Shown one piece after another: positions 48,728-59,167 of a DNA stretch of 64,000 bases. This DNA comes from an uncultured Nioella sp. (GTDB taxonomy: Bacteria; Pseudomonadota; Alphaproteobacteria; Rhodobacterales; Rhodobacteraceae). Under the pieces are notes generated by a model. The model worked only from the letters and a program-made list of their open reading frames with translations, was not told the DNA's origin and did no database searches. A program made the translations under genes and the position numbers. The stretch lies in the NCBI GenBank assembly GCA_947498125.1, contig CANMJH010000003.1, forward strand, positions 248,001-312,000. Direction: 5' to 3'. Each line of letters begins with the position of its first letter. The first letter of the stretch is position 1.

Positions 48728-50115
48728 ACCGCACCCCCGATCCGGCTATGGAAAATGCCCCATTGAAGCTGCGTTTTCCGTGCCGTGCGCCATAGCACCA
48801 CTGCTGTCAGAAACAGCATTAGAACCTCTGCCACTGGCCCCGCAATCCAGATTCCGATCTCGCCCACCAGAAGCGGCAATAGAAAGGTCAGCGGGATTGC
48901 AAAGAGATAGGGTTTTGTCAGGCCGAGTATGCCTGCCTTTGCCGCTGCGCCAATCGCTTGGAAATAGGTTGCGATCATCATCAACGGGCCGACAAGAAAG
49001 AACACAACCGTCATCGGCGGCAGGATGCGCGCGACTTCTGAAATGACAGCTTCATCGGTAACAAACGCGGCTGCAATCTGCGCTGGCATTGTCGACACAA
49101 CCAATTGGACAAGGGCGCAATAGACGAAACTGACCCAGAGCCCAAGGCGCAGGCTGGCATCGGACCTCTCCCATTTTTGCGCCCCGTAATTATTGCCTGT
49201 GATCGTTTGCATTGCGAATGACAGGCCAAGAAGCGGTAAAAAGGTAAAGGTTATGACGCGGGTGATGATGCCATATGCGGTGACTGTATCTTCATAACCC
49301 GGTCGCCCGACCCATTGCAGGGCCGCGATAACCGCAGCAGAGCCAAGCGCAACGCCAAGAAAATTCAGGCTCTGCGGGGCACCAAGTGCCAAGATCCCTC
49401 GCCACTGTCCAAAGGGTGAATAGCGCAGCAATACCGACGGTCTCAGCGCGGTGTTCCCCAAAAACCGAAAGGACAGAATGATGGCGAAAGACACGGCCTG
49501 CGCCGCCGCTGTTCCATAGGCCGAGCCTGCAACGCCCATCTCAAAAATCGCAATCAGCACGTAGTTAAAGCCGATATTGGCCAGAGAGACAAACAGGCTC
49601 ATCGCGGCCATGAACCCCACGCGCCCCTCATTTCGCAGCGCGTCGGAATTGACCGAAAGAATGAACAAAAGCGGCGAAAAAAGGATGGTGATCCTTAGGT
49701 AGATCATCCCCAAGTCCGCCAGTTCTTGCGACCCGCCCGCAACAAGCAAGCTAAGGCGCTGCCCTAATCCCCAGAACCCTGCGATCAGGCAAAGACCAAG
49801 GAACAGGGCCATCCCATGCGCTCCGGCAAAAACCGCGCGCGCCGCCGGGAAATCCTCCGCGCCCAAATGCCGGGCCAAATGGCTGGACATGCCGTTCGAC
49901 ACCAAAGTCGAAAGCGCCACAATCAGCATATAGATGGGGAACATCAGCGTGACGGCGGCCAATGCTTCGGGGCCAACAAAGATGCCCAGAAACAGAGCGT
50001 CAGCCAAAGTTAAAAGCCCGTTCATCGCCATCACAAAGATGATGGGCAGGGCCGTTTTCAGATAAATGGCACCAAGCGGGCCATTGGTGAACGTATTGGA
50101 TGGGGTGCTAGACAT
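48724..50115 (-). CDS. MATE-family multidrug efflux transporter
   Basis: The 463-residue inner-membrane protein has 12 helices in two homologous halves (for example FVMAMNGLLTLADALFLGIFVGPEALAAVTLMFPIYML and PLLGLSFAMQTITGNNYGAQKWERSD), the NorM/DinF-type MATE pattern. MATE proteins export cationic drugs or metabolites using H+ or Na+ gradients. The start ATG at 50115 follows GGGATTTGGGAT. The downstream gene overlaps its stop. Substrate unknown. Confidence 0.92.
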   Translation of the reverse strand: MSSTPSNTFTNGPLGAIYLKTALPIIFVMAMNGLLTLADALFLGIFVGPEALAAVTLMFPIYMLIVALSTLVSNGMSSHLARHLGAEDFPAARAVFAGAHGMALFLGLCLIAGFWGLGQRLSLLVAGGSQELADLGMIYLRITILFSPLLFILSVNSDALRNEGRVGFMAAMSLFVSLANIGFNYVLIAIFEMGVAGSAYGTAAAQAVSFAIILSFRFLGNTALRPSVLLRYSPFGQWRGILALGAPQSLNFLGVALGSAAVIAALQWVGRPGYEDTVTAYGIITRVITFTFLPLLGLSFAMQTITGNNYGAQKWERSDASLRLGLWVSFVYCALVQLVVSTMPAQIAAAFVTDEAVISEVARILPPMTVVFFLVGPLMMIATYFQAIGAAAKAGILGLTKPYLFAIPLTFLLPLLVGEIGIWIAGPVAEVLMLFLTAVVLWRTARKTQLQWGIFHSRIGGAV

Positions 50116-50471
50116 ATCCCAAATCCCTCATGCGACGTCGCGTTCAATTGATGGGACCCGCGTTGCCATCTGCGCGATATGCAGATTGAAAAGATCGTGG
50201 ATAAATCGATCCGAAACTTCACCAAGACATAATGTCTGCGGGCGGCAGGCGTTCGAAGCCTGCTGGCCTCATAGGGTGCCAAGAGGGGATCCGTCAAGCC
50301 GTCTATTTTGGTGAGGGAGATTTAAGCGTGCCGCGCGTCTTGCCGATTTTGGCGGTGCGCATGGCGGCTTTAAAGTCTTTGGAGTCGCTGACAGGCGGGG
50401 CAGAAAGTCCTGTCGCTTGAGCCAATTCATACGCCCGGATTTTGTCCGGGCGTATGATCAATGTCTTGATA
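50116..50471. other. Intergenic region with hairpin near the typA end
   Basis: This 356-base gap between the MATE and typA genes holds a perfect 12-bp hairpin, CATACGCCCGGA (50428-50439) and TCCGGGCGTATG (50445-50456) with a 5-base loop, 16 bases after the typA stop. There is no T-run, so it is at best a weak terminator. A short minus-strand frame (stop at 50303) reads SDSKDFKAAMRTAKIGKTRGTLKSPSPK, but it overlaps typA and has no clear start. No gene is called. Confidence 0.5.
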
Positions 50472-52286
50472 TCAGACCGCGCGCGATTGGCGCTTGCGCT
50501 CATGCGGGTCAAGATAGCGTTTGCGCAAGCGCACGGCGCTTGGAGTCACTTCGACCAGCTCGTCGTCATCAATATAGGCGATTGCCTGTTCCAACGACAT
50601 CGTCACCGGCGTCGTCAATCGAACCGCTTCGTCCGTGCCTGAGGCGCGCACGTTGGTCAGTTTCTTCCCTTTCAGCGGGTTCACCTCAAGATCGTTCTCA
50701 CGGCTATGTTCGCCAATGATCATCCCTTGATAAACAGGCGCTTGAGACCCAATGAACATCTTGCCGCGATCCTCGAGGTTCCACAGCGCATAGGCCACCG
50801 AGGTGCCGTTTTCCATTGAGATCAAGACGCCTGCGCGGCGTCCCGGAATTGGGCCCTTGAACTGCGCCCATTCGTGGAACACCCGGTTCAGAACACCCGT
50901 GCCGCGTGTGTCGGTCAGGAATTCGCCGTGATAGCCGATCAGACCGCGCGACGGCACATGCGCGATGATCCGCGTCTTGCCACCCACTTGCTTCATCTCA
51001 GCCAATTCGCCTTTACGAGACCCAGTCAGCTTTTCGATCACAGCGCCCGAGAATTCGTCATCGACGTCGATTGTAACCTCTTCAATGGGCTCCAAGCGGC
51101 CATCGCCCTCGTCGCGGAACAGAACCTGTGGGCGGCTGATCGACAGCTCAAAGCCTTCGCGGCGCATGTTCTCGATCAAAACGCCCATCTGCAATTCGCC
51201 GCGACCTGCAACTTCAAAAGCTTCGCCGCCGGGCGTGTCCGAGATGCGAATAGCGACGTTCGATTCGGCTTCTTTCATCAGGCGCTCGCGAATAACGCGC
51301 GACTGAACTTTCTTGCCGTCACGACCTGCCAATGGGCTGTCGTTGATGCCGAACGTCACAGTGATGGTGGGCGGGTCAATGGGCTGCGCTTCAAGCGGTT
51401 CGTCAACGGCCAATGCACAGATTGTGTCGGCGACCGTGGCTTTCGACATACCCGCGATTGAAACGATGTCGCCGGCCTGCGCCTCTTCGATATCTTGCTG
51501 CGCAAGACCGCGGAATGCTTGGATGCGCGTGACACGGAAGCGTTCGATGTTTTCCCCAACGCGGCTGAGTGCCTGCACGGTAGCGCCCACTTTCAAGCTG
51601 CCCGATTCGACACGGCCCGTCAAAAGGCGGCCAACAAATGGGTCAGAGCCAAGCGTGGTGGCCAGCATCCGGAAGTCGTCGTCTTTCGCCGTGATTTGCT
51701 TGGGTGTCGGCACGTGATTGACGATCAGATTGAACAACGCATGCAGATCTTCACGCGGGCCATCAAGCTCGGCATCCGCCCAGCCAGAGCGGCCAGAGGC
51801 ATACATATGCGGGAAATCGAGCTGATCTTCATCGGCATCGAGAGACGCAAAAAGATCAAAGCACTCATCCAGAGCCCGATCCGGTTCCGCGTCGGGCTTG
51901 TCGACCTTGTTCAGAACCACGATGGGGCGAAGGCCAAGGGCCAAGGCCTTAGAGGTCACAAATTTGGTTTGAGGCATAGGGCCTTCGGCGGCATCGACCA
52001 GCAGAACAACGCCGTCAACCATCGACAGGATACGCTCAACCTCACCGCCAAAATCGGCGTGGCCTGGCGTGTCCACGATATTGATCCGCGTGCCTTTCCA
52101 TTCGACCGAGGTCGGCTTGGCAAAAATAGTGATGCCGCGCTCGCGCTCAAGGTCGTTGCTGTCCATGGCCCGCTCGGCCACGGCCTGGTTTTCCCGGAAC
52201 GCCCCGGATTGCTTCAGTAGTTCGTCAACCAAGGTCGTTTTGCCGTGGTCCACGTGTGCGATAATCGCAATATTGCGAAGGTCCAT
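50472..52286 (-). CDS. typA: Ribosome-associated GTPase TypA/BipA
   Basis: The 604-residue translational GTPase has G1 AHVDHGKTT (residues 11-19), the switch region [11 protein letters not shown]3 [16 protein letters not shown]4 NKVDK and the BipA-specific C-terminus ([50 protein letters not shown]). It binds 70S ribosomes and 50S assembly intermediates, with roles in stress and low-temperature growth. ATG 52286 begins the conserved [18 protein letters not shown]; upstream in-frame codons carry no homology. Length is normal. Confidence 0.96.
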   Translation of the reverse strand: MDLRNIAIIAHVDHGKTTLVDELLKQSGAFRENQAVAERAMDSNDLERERGITIFAKPTSVEWKGTRINIVDTPGHADFGGEVERILSMVDGVVLLVDAAEGPMPQTKFVTSKALALGLRPIVVLNKVDKPDAEPDRALDECFDLFASLDADEDQLDFPHMYASGRSGWADAELDGPREDLHALFNLIVNHVPTPKQITAKDDDFRMLATTLGSDPFVGRLLTGRVESGSLKVGATVQALSRVGENIERFRVTRIQAFRGLAQQDIEEAQAGDIVSIAGMSKATVADTICALAVDEPLEAQPIDPPTITVTFGINDSPLAGRDGKKVQSRVIRERLMKEAESNVAIRISDTPGGEAFEVAGRGELQMGVLIENMRREGFELSISRPQVLFRDEGDGRLEPIEEVTIDVDDEFSGAVIEKLTGSRKGELAEMKQVGGKTRIIAHVPSRGLIGYHGEFLTDTRGTGVLNRVFHEWAQFKGPIPGRRAGVLISMENGTSVAYALWNLEDRGKMFIGSQAPVYQGMIIGEHSRENDLEVNPLKGKKLTNVRASGTDEAVRLTTPVTMSLEQAIAYIDDDELVEVTPSAVRLRKRYLDPHERKRQSRAV

Positions 52287-52484
52287 TTGGGTCCGTCCGA
52301 ATTCAGGAAGATGCAGTGTTGCCGCGCGCGATACCGCAGCGCAGCGAAAAAGGCTATAGAGAATAGAGGAATTGACGCTTATGGCGTCGAAACGCCCGGA
52401 TAAATGCAGCAGATCACTGGCTTGGCGGTGCAAAATGCGTCAACGCATTTTAGAAAATCCATTAAGGGATTTTTCTACCGCCCA

Positions 52485-52904
52485 TTACGAGGTTTTGCGC
52501 AGGCGGATTACAACGTCGAGTTTTGCGACCTCATAGCCCTCTGGTGGGGAGGGTAGGCTGGCCACTTTCAACTCGGCCTTCGCGGCATCGACCAACTCGC
52601 CATTTTCTTCGAAATAGAAATGGGGATGATCATCGACACGTGTATCAAAATAACTGCGGGTGCCGTCGACCGTGACCTCCTGCACCAACCCTGCATCACA
52701 AAACGCTCGTAGAGTATTATAGACAGTCGCCAGCGATACTTTTTCACCCGCAACAACGCTAGCGGCATGCAGCCCTTCGGCCGTGATGTGGCGATCTTGC
52801 CCGTCGCCCACAAGCAATGTCGCCAAAGAAAGCCTTTGGCGTGTCGGTCTCAGATCGGCCTGAGCCAGCCATTTTGTACTGCGTTCCAGCGCTTCGGGTG
52901 TCAT
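52485..52904 (-). CDS. irr: Fur-family iron response regulator Irr
   Basis: The 139-residue protein has the Fur winged helix (LRPTRQRLSLATLLVGDGQDRHITAEGLHAASVVAGEKVSLATVYNTLRAFCDAGLVQEV) and the Irr-type HPHFYFEENGELVD loop with the HxH motif used for haem- and iron-responsive degradation. The N-terminus lacks the haem-regulatory motif of Bradyrhizobium Irr, as is usual outside that genus. Irr next to fabA is the order also seen in Sinorhizobium. It is divergent from fabA with a 189-base gap. It represses or activates iron-using and uptake genes at low iron. Confidence 0.9.
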   Translation of the reverse strand: MTPEALERSTKWLAQADLRPTRQRLSLATLLVGDGQDRHITAEGLHAASVVAGEKVSLATVYNTLRAFCDAGLVQEVTVDGTRSYFDTRVDDHPHFYFEENGELVDAAKAELKVASLPSPPEGYEVAKLDVVIRLRKTS

Positions 52905-53093
52905 ATCAGGGCTCTTAAACTGGTTTCATGACGAATATATGTTGCGCGGGCCGCTTAATACAAACTGTTTTGGGTTGAAATCGCGTGCTTCGGGCGACAG
53001 GTGTTGCCTTGCGCCACCGGTCAGCGCGATGATAGGTGAAGACGGCTACCATGCTGTCAAGGCATGTGACGAAAAGAAAAGGGCGGAAAATAC

Positions 53094-53603
53094 ATGGCGG
53101 ACTACCCCACGAGTTTTGATCGGGACGATTTGTTGAAATGCGCACGCGGAGAGCTTTTTGGCCCCGGTAATGCGCAGTTGCCCGAGCCGCCCATGTTGAT
53201 GATGGACCGGATCACCGACATCTCGGAAGATGGTGGTGCGCATGGCAAGGGCCATGTTCTGGCCGAGTTCGATATCACCCCTGACCTCTGGTTCTTCGAT
53301 TGCCACTTCCCCGGAAACCCGATCATGCCCGGATGTCTCGGCCTTGATGGCCTCTGGCAGCTGACCGGCTTTAACCTCGGCTGGCGCGGCTGGACAGGCC
53401 GCGGCATGGCTGTGGGTGTTGGCGAAGTAAAGCTCAAAGGCATGGTGCGCCCGGATCGCAAAATGCTGACCTATAAAATCGACTTCAAGAAAGCGCTGCA
53501 GACCCGTCGCCTGACGATGGGTGTCGCGGATGGGATCGTTGAAGCAGACGGTGACGTGATCTACGAAGTCAAAGACATGCGTGTGGCTTTGTCGGACGCC
53601 TAA
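53094..53603 (+). CDS. fabA: 3-hydroxydecanoyl-ACP dehydratase/isomerase FabA
   Basis: The 169-residue enzyme introduces the double bond of unsaturated fatty acids. The catalytic pair is visible: His71 in [13 protein letters not shown] and Asp85 in [10 protein letters not shown], one residue off the E. coli numbering. The start ATG at 53094 is in the GGAAAATACATGG context. It is divergent from irr. In related bacteria fabB and fabI follow directly, but here about 6.3 kb of other genes separate fabA from them. Confidence 0.96.
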   Translation: MADYPTSFDRDDLLKCARGELFGPGNAQLPEPPMLMMDRITDISEDGGAHGKGHVLAEFDITPDLWFFDCHFPGNPIMPGCLGLDGLWQLTGFNLGWRGWTGRGMAVGVGEVKLKGMVRPDRKMLTYKIDFKKALQTRRLTMGVADGIVEADGDVIYEVKDMRVALSDA

Positions 53604-53876
53604 AGCGTAGTAGATTGACCAAGACAAGGAGGCCTGCGGGCGGCTATGCTGCGAGGCGGAAAATGGCGGATTTGAGCCCGAATCGTCGAATGCTGCGTGA
53701 TCGACAAACTGGTGCGAAGCGCAGACAGCTGACATTGCTCCTGGTGCAGCCTGCAACAAACGAGACCCACACAACCAAGATCAGCGCGGCGAGTCAGCTC
53801 CTCCAAGTGGGCCAATAGCACATCAAACAGCATGTGATCTTCTTGCTCTTTAGAGGCCGCAGATCGTGTGCTTTTT

Positions 53877-54125
53877 TCAATCAATAAGATCGGCCGTCCA
53901 CACGCGCTCAAAATCGGCACCGGCTTCGCGCTGGACGTTGCGAACCGACTCAGAATCCCGGGCTTCATATTCGCAAATCATTCTCTTGCGGTCTGTACTC
54001 CAATAACTCCTGAGCCACGTCACATCGTAAACGTCAAGGCAAGGAGCCATGCGCTCTTCAGTGGAGGCGAGTTCCTCTTTTGTAAGTGGCGGCTCGAAAC
54101 TACGTTCGACGATGAATCTGGGCAT
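53877..54125 (-). CDS. DUF4242 (SCO4226-type) small protein
   Basis: The 82-residue protein reads MPRFIVERSFEPPLTKEELASTEERMAPCLDVYDVTWLRSYWSTDRKRMICEYEARDSESVRNVQREAGADFERVW..., matching DUF4242, a small ferredoxin-like fold; one member, SCO4226 of Streptomyces, binds nickel. It starts at 54125, one base after the stop of the large BTAD regulator gene, so the two form an operon. Its role is unknown; it belongs to the inserted segment between fabA and fabB. Confidence 0.78.
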   Translation of the reverse strand: MPRFIVERSFEPPLTKEELASTEERMAPCLDVYDVTWLRSYWSTDRKRMICEYEARDSESVRNVQREAGADFERVWTADLID

Positions 54126-57100
54126 CTAGAGTCCTTTTCCTTTGGTCATTTCGCGGCGGGATTGCATCGCGGTCCGCGCGATTTGACGCGCGCGCGCCGT
54201 GAGTTGAGAGGAGGAGGACCACTCGTCAAGTTCAGCGGGCGTTACCGGGTTTTCGACCTCCTCGCCCAATAGCAATACAAGAGATTGAGCAAACGCTTTC
54301 TCGTTCCTATTCCCGATCTCGTTGGCAAATTGATACGCTTTCCGTGCGAAATCAACCGCTTGAGAAGGGTCGCCATTCTTTCGTTGGCGTTCTGCGGCGA
54401 GGTTTAGAATATAGGCTAGGCGAGATTTGTCGTCGGCAGCTTCGAGAGCCTTTATCGCACCTCTAAATTCTTGGTCGTTTTGCCGCGAGATGGCGATGAT
54501 CGCGCGAGAGAATGGACCCATTGCCCCCTCTCCAATCTTGGTGGCGAGCGTACCCAAATCTCTGGCATATCCAATCGCCGTGTCCGTGAGATTCTGTTCC
54601 AGCGCAATCATGGCGGCCCAGGTCAGGCACTTGCATTCGCGCCAGCGGTCTTCGATGTCGCGAGCCAATTCCAGAGCTTTCTCAATTTCAGCCGCGGCGC
54701 GGGCTAGGTCTCCATCCCAATAGGCTAGAAGTCCTTGGCTCCAGGATACCTCAATGTCGGATATGCCCTCTTGCTGCGCCAACTTATCGGCGTCATGGCT
54801 GAGATCGGTGGCCTTGGAGATGTCACGGCCCAGTTCCAGCAAACAACGGGCGGAATTCGCAAGTTGCCTCACCCTTTTCTGCGCATCCATTCGCCTTGCT
54901 GCTTCGGCCGCGCGTGTCGTTGCAGCAACCGCTGCCTCAAGATCCCCCAAATCCTGAAAAATGACGGATAGCAGGTACTCGCCCTGCGCGACCTCTTCCG
55001 CCATAGCGTGCTGACTGGCTTTCGATATCAGCGATGAGAGGTCGGAGACCAGATTTGGAGCATTACTGTTCGAAATTCCCGAACTCGATAAGACTTGGAC
55101 CCCCAGTAGGGACATGGTCAAACTGATCCGTTCGCTGCCGACATTGAGCTTTGCGGCATGGAACAGACCCTTCCGAGCCAATTCCGACGCTTCGGAATTG
55201 GCAAAAGACCTCAATGCATATTGCCCAGCGATTACTGCCGCGCGAGCGGCGAGAATGTGCTGATCGGACATTGCGCTATGGTGCAAGATTCGAGCAGCCC
55301 GGTCTGGATTTGCAGCCATTTCCATCGCCAGAAGTTCGGCAACCCGGCCATGCATGAGACGCCGCCTTATGTTCGATAACCTTTCGTAGGCAGCATCTTT
55401 TACGAGGTCGTGAGTGAACTCAATTGAGCCCGCAGGTAGCGGTCTTATGACCTCGTGATTTTCAAGTTCTTCGATCACATCCAGAGCTATGTGGATGTCC
55501 ATTCCGGATGCTTCGATCACTATGTCTATTGGTATGCTACGCCCAAAAATAGACGCCCAGGAGGCAAGCGAGACTGCCGCCTGGGACAAGCGTTCGATGC
55601 GACTTGAGAGAGAATCTTGCAGCGAAGCTGTTGTCGAACCATTGTTCGCGCGGGCCAACTCTATCAAATAAAACGGATTGCCTTGTGCTTCCCTTACAAG
55701 GCCATTCACGTCAGTAGCTGGGCCCAACTTATGCGCAAGTGCACTGGCTTCGATCTCGGATAGCCCGGTCAGGGCGATCCTCTGAGCGTCGCTGCCAAGC
55801 CCCGATATGAGCGTCTGTACCGCTTCATTATCGTCGACCTCACCGGCGCGTGCAGCCAAACAGAAATGCACCTGAACACCCGATAGATGCCGGATGAGAT
55901 AGCTCAGCAACGCGCAGGAGGACGGCTCCATCCATTGCAGGTCATCCAGGGCAATCAGGACGGGGCCGAATTGGGATAGATCGGTTAAGTGGTTTCGAAA
56001 ACCGTCGAACATCTGCTGTTCCGTCAGGGTTTCGGAACTGCCCGACCTGGCACAAAGCATATCACGCAACTTGTGTTGAATATCCGAAACGACCTCAGTT
56101 TCGGCCGATTGATCCAGCGCATCCATCCAAACACCGAAAGGGCGCGATCGTTCAACTTCGATCGCACGCGCCGAGAGGCGGCGTGCACCGTACTCTTTGC
56201 CTATTTCAGCTAGAAGCGCGGATTTTCCAATGCCGGGTGCGCCAACGATCAAGGCGACGGCGGAGCTGGAACCATCGAAGGCACTCCGGATAAGCCGACG
56301 CTCTGCCTCACGTCCGATGAAGTGGGCCTGAGATCGCGCGCTCGAACCGGAAGCATCACCCTTGGTCTGCGGATTTTCACAAGACGTATGCAGGTTTGGC
56401 GCAGGCAGCGGAACGGCCTTGCAGGCCTGATCGAGCGCCTGAGACGGCTCAACCCCAAGCTCCAGCCGAAAGATCTTGCGGCATTGTGTTGCCTGCACCG
56501 CCGCATCTTCTGGCCGCCCAAGTGCCAATAGCAACTCAATGACCCTGATGTGAGCCGGTTCCTCAAACGGATTCATCCCAACAAGCTTGTGCGCATATTC
56601 AAGCGCAACAAAGGGCTGGTCGCTGTGGCGGGAAATAAGCGTATCAAGGATCTCCGCATGGATCCTGCCATATCTTGATCTTTCCGACTGGCACCATTCG
56701 TAGAAACCATAGCAATCTGATAGTTCCAGACCGTTCAGAAACTCACCCCGATACAACATCTCTATGGCAAGCAGTGTATCGGTCGTGTTGCTTTCGACGT
56801 CACCGTAAACCGCGCCGAAATGTGCAACGTCCACGTCTATAGCAGCGGCGTTCAATTCCACTGTGTTTCTGTTTGCTAAAATCGTTTCCGGCCCAAGGGT
56901 CGTGCGCAATTTGCTCAAGGACCAGCGCAAAGCCCCGCGTGGATCCTCAGCCTCTTGCCAGAGCAAGTCGCACAGCTCGCTTCGTGAACGTGGGCGCGGG
57001 CTGGAAAGCAAATACCCCAGCAAGCCACGGGTCTTCTTGGAGGCAGGAAGGTCGACAGCTTGTCCGTTCAACGCGACCCGCATATGGCCGAAAAGTTCGG

Positions 57101-57143
57101 CATGCAAAGGCGGCGTTTCCCGATTTTCTTCCCTTGGTTGCAA
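54126..57143 (-). CDS. Large BTAD-domain/ATPase transcriptional regulator
   Basis: The 1005-residue protein has an OmpR-like winged helix (about 15-90: AELFGHMRVALNGQAVDLPASKKTRGLLGYLL ... GALRWSLSKLRTTLG), a BTAD TPR domain (about 95-245), a STAND-type ATPase with Walker A GAPGIGKSALL (301-311) and Walker B LIALDDLQWME (about 400), and a C-terminal half of TPR-like helical repeats. No LuxR-type C-terminal helix is seen. The start is TTG 57143, because the conserved AELFG segment lies upstream of the first ATG at 57083. It is divergent from the methyltransferase-nitrilase-GFA operon and probably controls it, with the repeats sensing a ligand. Such regulators are more common in actinobacteria. 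Confidence 0.85.
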   Translation of the reverse strand: MQPREENRETPPLHAELFGHMRVALNGQAVDLPASKKTRGLLGYLLSSPRPRSRSELCDLLWQEAEDPRGALRWSLSKLRTTLGPETILANRNTVELNAAAIDVDVAHFGAVYGDVESNTTDTLLAIEMLYRGEFLNGLELSDCYGFYEWCQSERSRYGRIHAEILDTLISRHSDQPFVALEYAHKLVGMNPFEEPAHIRVIELLLALGRPEDAAVQATQCRKIFRLELGVEPSQALDQACKAVPLPAPNLHTSCENPQTKGDASGSSARSQAHFIGREAERRLIRSAFDGSSSAVALIVGAPGIGKSALLAEIGKEYGARRLSARAIEVERSRPFGVWMDALDQSAETEVVSDIQHKLRDMLCARSGSSETLTEQQMFDGFRNHLTDLSQFGPVLIALDDLQWMEPSSCALLSYLIRHLSGVQVHFCLAARAGEVDDNEAVQTLISGLGSDAQRIALTGLSEIEASALAHKLGPATDVNGLVREAQGNPFYLIELARANNGSTTASLQDSLSSRIERLSQAAVSLASWASIFGRSIPIDIVIEASGMDIHIALDVIEELENHEVIRPLPAGSIEFTHDLVKDAAYERLSNIRRRLMHGRVAELLAMEMAANPDRAARILHHSAMSDQHILAARAAVIAGQYALRSFANSEASELARKGLFHAAKLNVGSERISLTMSLLGVQVLSSSGISNSNAPNLVSDLSSLISKASQHAMAEEVAQGEYLLSVIFQDLGDLEAAVAATTRAAEAARRMDAQKRVRQLANSARCLLELGRDISKATDLSHDADKLAQQEGISDIEVSWSQGLLAYWDGDLARAAAEIEKALELARDIEDRWRECKCLTWAAMIALEQNLTDTAIGYARDLGTLATKIGEGAMGPFSRAIIAISRQNDQEFRGAIKALEAADDKSRLAYILNLAAERQRKNGDPSQAVDFARKAYQFANEIGNRNEKAFAQSLVLLLGEEVENPVTPAELDEWSSSSQLTARARQIARTAMQSRREMTKGKGL

Positions 57144-57245
57144 AATTCCACTTTCTTCAAACGCTGGTTCAAACGATCAGCTGCGATTGTGTCCTCGTCA
57201 ACAAGCAACACACGGGCCTCCAAACCCGGAATTCGGAGAAACAAA

Positions 57246-58103
57246 ATGACGACAGCACAATTCAACCCTGTAGCATATAAGACAGCAACCACCCAGCAAT
57301 GGCAAAGCGCCGCCAAAGCCTGGAGCGACTGGAGCGGTACACTGCGTGAATGGCTTGGGCCGGCCACTGAAATCATGATCGACGTCGCCGAGATCGCCAA
57401 GGGCGCAAAAGTTCTGGACGTGGCTGCTGGCGCGGGAGATCAATCGATGCAGATCGCCGACCGTGTTGGTTCGGAAGGCTTTGTACTGGCCACAGACATT
57501 TCTCCAAACATTCTGGACTATGCTGCGGCCAACGCTCAGTCCAGCGGCTACGGCCAGATCGACTTTCAGGTGATGGATGGCGAGAATTTAACAGCCACAC
57601 CGGAACAGTTCGATGCCGTCGTGTCCCGCGTCGGTCTGATATATTTCCCTGACCAGATGAAAGCCCTGAAGGGCATCCGAAGGGCCCTGAAACCGGGTGG
57701 CTGGTTTTCCGCGATTGTCTATTCCACGCCAGAAAACAACGGCTTCTTTTCCATACCCGTCAGCATCATACGAACTGCGGCGCAATTGCCTCCACCTGCA
57801 AAAGGTCAACCTGGACCGTTCAGCCTCGGTCAGCCCGGTGTCCTGGCGGACTTGCTGCGGGACGCTGGCTTCCAAAACGTACTCGAGAAAACCCTCTCCG
57901 CCCCGCTGGAGCTACCAACCGCGGCCGATTGCGTTCGCTTCGAACGTGAAAGCTTTGGAGCACTTCACGAAATGCTCAAAGGGCTCGACGCAGACGAACA
58001 ATCTAGGGTTTGGAATGAAATCGAAACTGCACTGTGTGCATTCGAGAGCGACAAAGGCTTTACCGGCCCCTGCGAACTGATCGTCGTCGCCGGTCAGAAG
58101 TGA
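57246..58103 (+). CDS. SAM-dependent class I methyltransferase
   Basis: The 285-residue enzyme has motif I VLDVAAGAGDQSMQIADRVG (around residue 57), motif II region FVLATDISPNILDYAAANA, and DFQVMDGENLTATPEQFDAVVSRVGLIYFPD, followed by LKPGGWFSAIVY. It is in the UbiE/Methyltransf_11 group. ATG 57246 has GGAG 7 bases upstream; the frame is open to 57060 but that part overlaps the divergent regulator's start. It heads the operon with nitrilase and GFA protein, 100 bases before the nitrilase gene. The methyl acceptor is unknown. Confidence 0.87.
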   Translation: MTTAQFNPVAYKTATTQQWQSAAKAWSDWSGTLREWLGPATEIMIDVAEIAKGAKVLDVAAGAGDQSMQIADRVGSEGFVLATDISPNILDYAAANAQSSGYGQIDFQVMDGENLTATPEQFDAVVSRVGLIYFPDQMKALKGIRRALKPGGWFSAIVYSTPENNGFFSIPVSIIRTAAQLPPPAKGQPGPFSLGQPGVLADLLRDAGFQNVLEKTLSAPLELPTAADCVRFERESFGALHEMLKGLDADEQSRVWNEIETALCAFESDKGFTGPCELIVVAGQK

Positions 58104-58203
58104 CCTCAATCCAATCAACAATACCGTGGTCAGCAAGCCGCATCGCAACATAAAGATCGATGCGCGGGTTTACACGCCACATCGAAAGCAAAGGAAACCC
58201 CCA

Positions 58204-59142
58204 ATGACAAAAGTAGCAATCATCCAAGAACCCCCAGTCTATCTGAACCTTTTCGCCACCATGGACCGCGCCGTGGAGCTTGTCGAAAAAGCGGCCCGGG
58301 ATGGGGCCAAGCTGACAGTGTTTCCCGAAGCCTGGTTTCCCGGCTACCCTACCTTCGTCTGGCGTCTTCCGCCCGGTGCAGGCATGGGTAAAACAGACGA
58401 TCTGTTTGCGAAATTGCAGACTAATTCAATCGACCTGAGCCAGAACGGTTTCGCGCCCTTGCAAGAGGCCGCTCGTGAAAATGATATGGTGATAGTTGCA
58501 GGCTATCAAGAGCTCGACGGAGAGGTCTCGGGATCAACTCTTTTCAATTCTTGCATCACCATCGATGCCGACGGCCGTATCGTGAACAACCACCGCAAGC
58601 TGATGCCGACCAATCCAGAACGCATGGTCTGGGGTTTTGGCGACGGGTCCGGTCTGAACGTGGTCGATACGGCCGTTGGTCGCATTGGCGCCCTGATTTG
58701 CTGGGAAAACTACATGCCCATGGCGCGCGCTGCGCTATATGCCCAAAACATCGACATCTACGTCGCCCCCACTTGGGACAGCGGCGATACCTGGCTGGCC
58801 ACAATGCAGCACATCGCCCGAGAAGGTGGTTGTTGGGTGATCGGATGCGCCACAGCTCTGGAGGCATCAGACATCCCCACCGACATCCCGCACTATGACG
58901 AACTGTTCCCGAACAATGACGAATGGGTCAATCCGGGTGACGCAGTCGTCTACAAACCCTTTGGCGGTGTGTCAGCCGGGCCTATGCATCGTGAAAAAGG
59001 CCTGCTGGTGGCCGAAATCGACGTCAGCGCCGCGCGCGCTTCACGCCGGAAATTTGACGCAAGCGGCCACTATGCCCGCCCGGATGTTTTCAAGCTTTCA
59101 GTTAACCGAGCAGCAATGCAACCCGTCGCGTTTACCGACTAG
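58204..59142 (+). CDS. Nitrilase-superfamily hydrolase
   Basis: The 312-residue enzyme has the catalytic triad of nitrilases: Glu42 (FPEAWFPGYP), Lys132 (NNHRKLMPTNPE) and Cys166 (GALICWENYMPMAR). The PEAWFPGYPTFVWR and ICWENYMP patterns are those of true nitrilases (branch 1), which turn a nitrile into an acid and ammonia, rather than of amidases. ATG 58204 follows AAAGGAAACCCCC; an earlier in-frame start at 58126 has no ribosome site. It lies between methyltransferase and GFA genes. Cyanide-related or aliphatic nitrile substrates are possible. Confidence 0.9.
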   Translation: MTKVAIIQEPPVYLNLFATMDRAVELVEKAARDGAKLTVFPEAWFPGYPTFVWRLPPGAGMGKTDDLFAKLQTNSIDLSQNGFAPLQEAARENDMVIVAGYQELDGEVSGSTLFNSCITIDADGRIVNNHRKLMPTNPERMVWGFGDGSGLNVVDTAVGRIGALICWENYMPMARAALYAQNIDIYVAPTWDSGDTWLATMQHIAREGGCWVIGCATALEASDIPTDIPHYDELFPNNDEWVNPGDAVVYKPFGGVSAGPMHREKGLLVAEIDVSAARASRRKFDASGHYARPDVFKLSVNRAAMQPVAFTD

Positions 59143-59167
59143 CCACAAGGAAAGAAGGAGAATTACC

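Noticed and set aside
50228..50300. Possible tRNA because of a GTTCGAA word flanked by a short stem
   Set aside because: The stem and loop sizes do not fit a T-arm, and no acceptor, D or anticodon stem can be built around it.
50303..50512. Small minus-strand protein after typA
   Set aside because: Its start overlaps typA by 41 bases, there is no ribosome site, and no family is recognised.
53604..53876. Small genes in the gap after fabA
   Set aside because: Frames on both strands are short, Arg/Ser-rich and without ribosome sites; probably remnants at the insertion edge.
57060..57245. N-terminal extension of the methyltransferase
   Set aside because: It overlaps the start of the divergent BTAD regulator gene and is rich in Arg and Ser without similarity; ATG 57246 has GGAG upstream.
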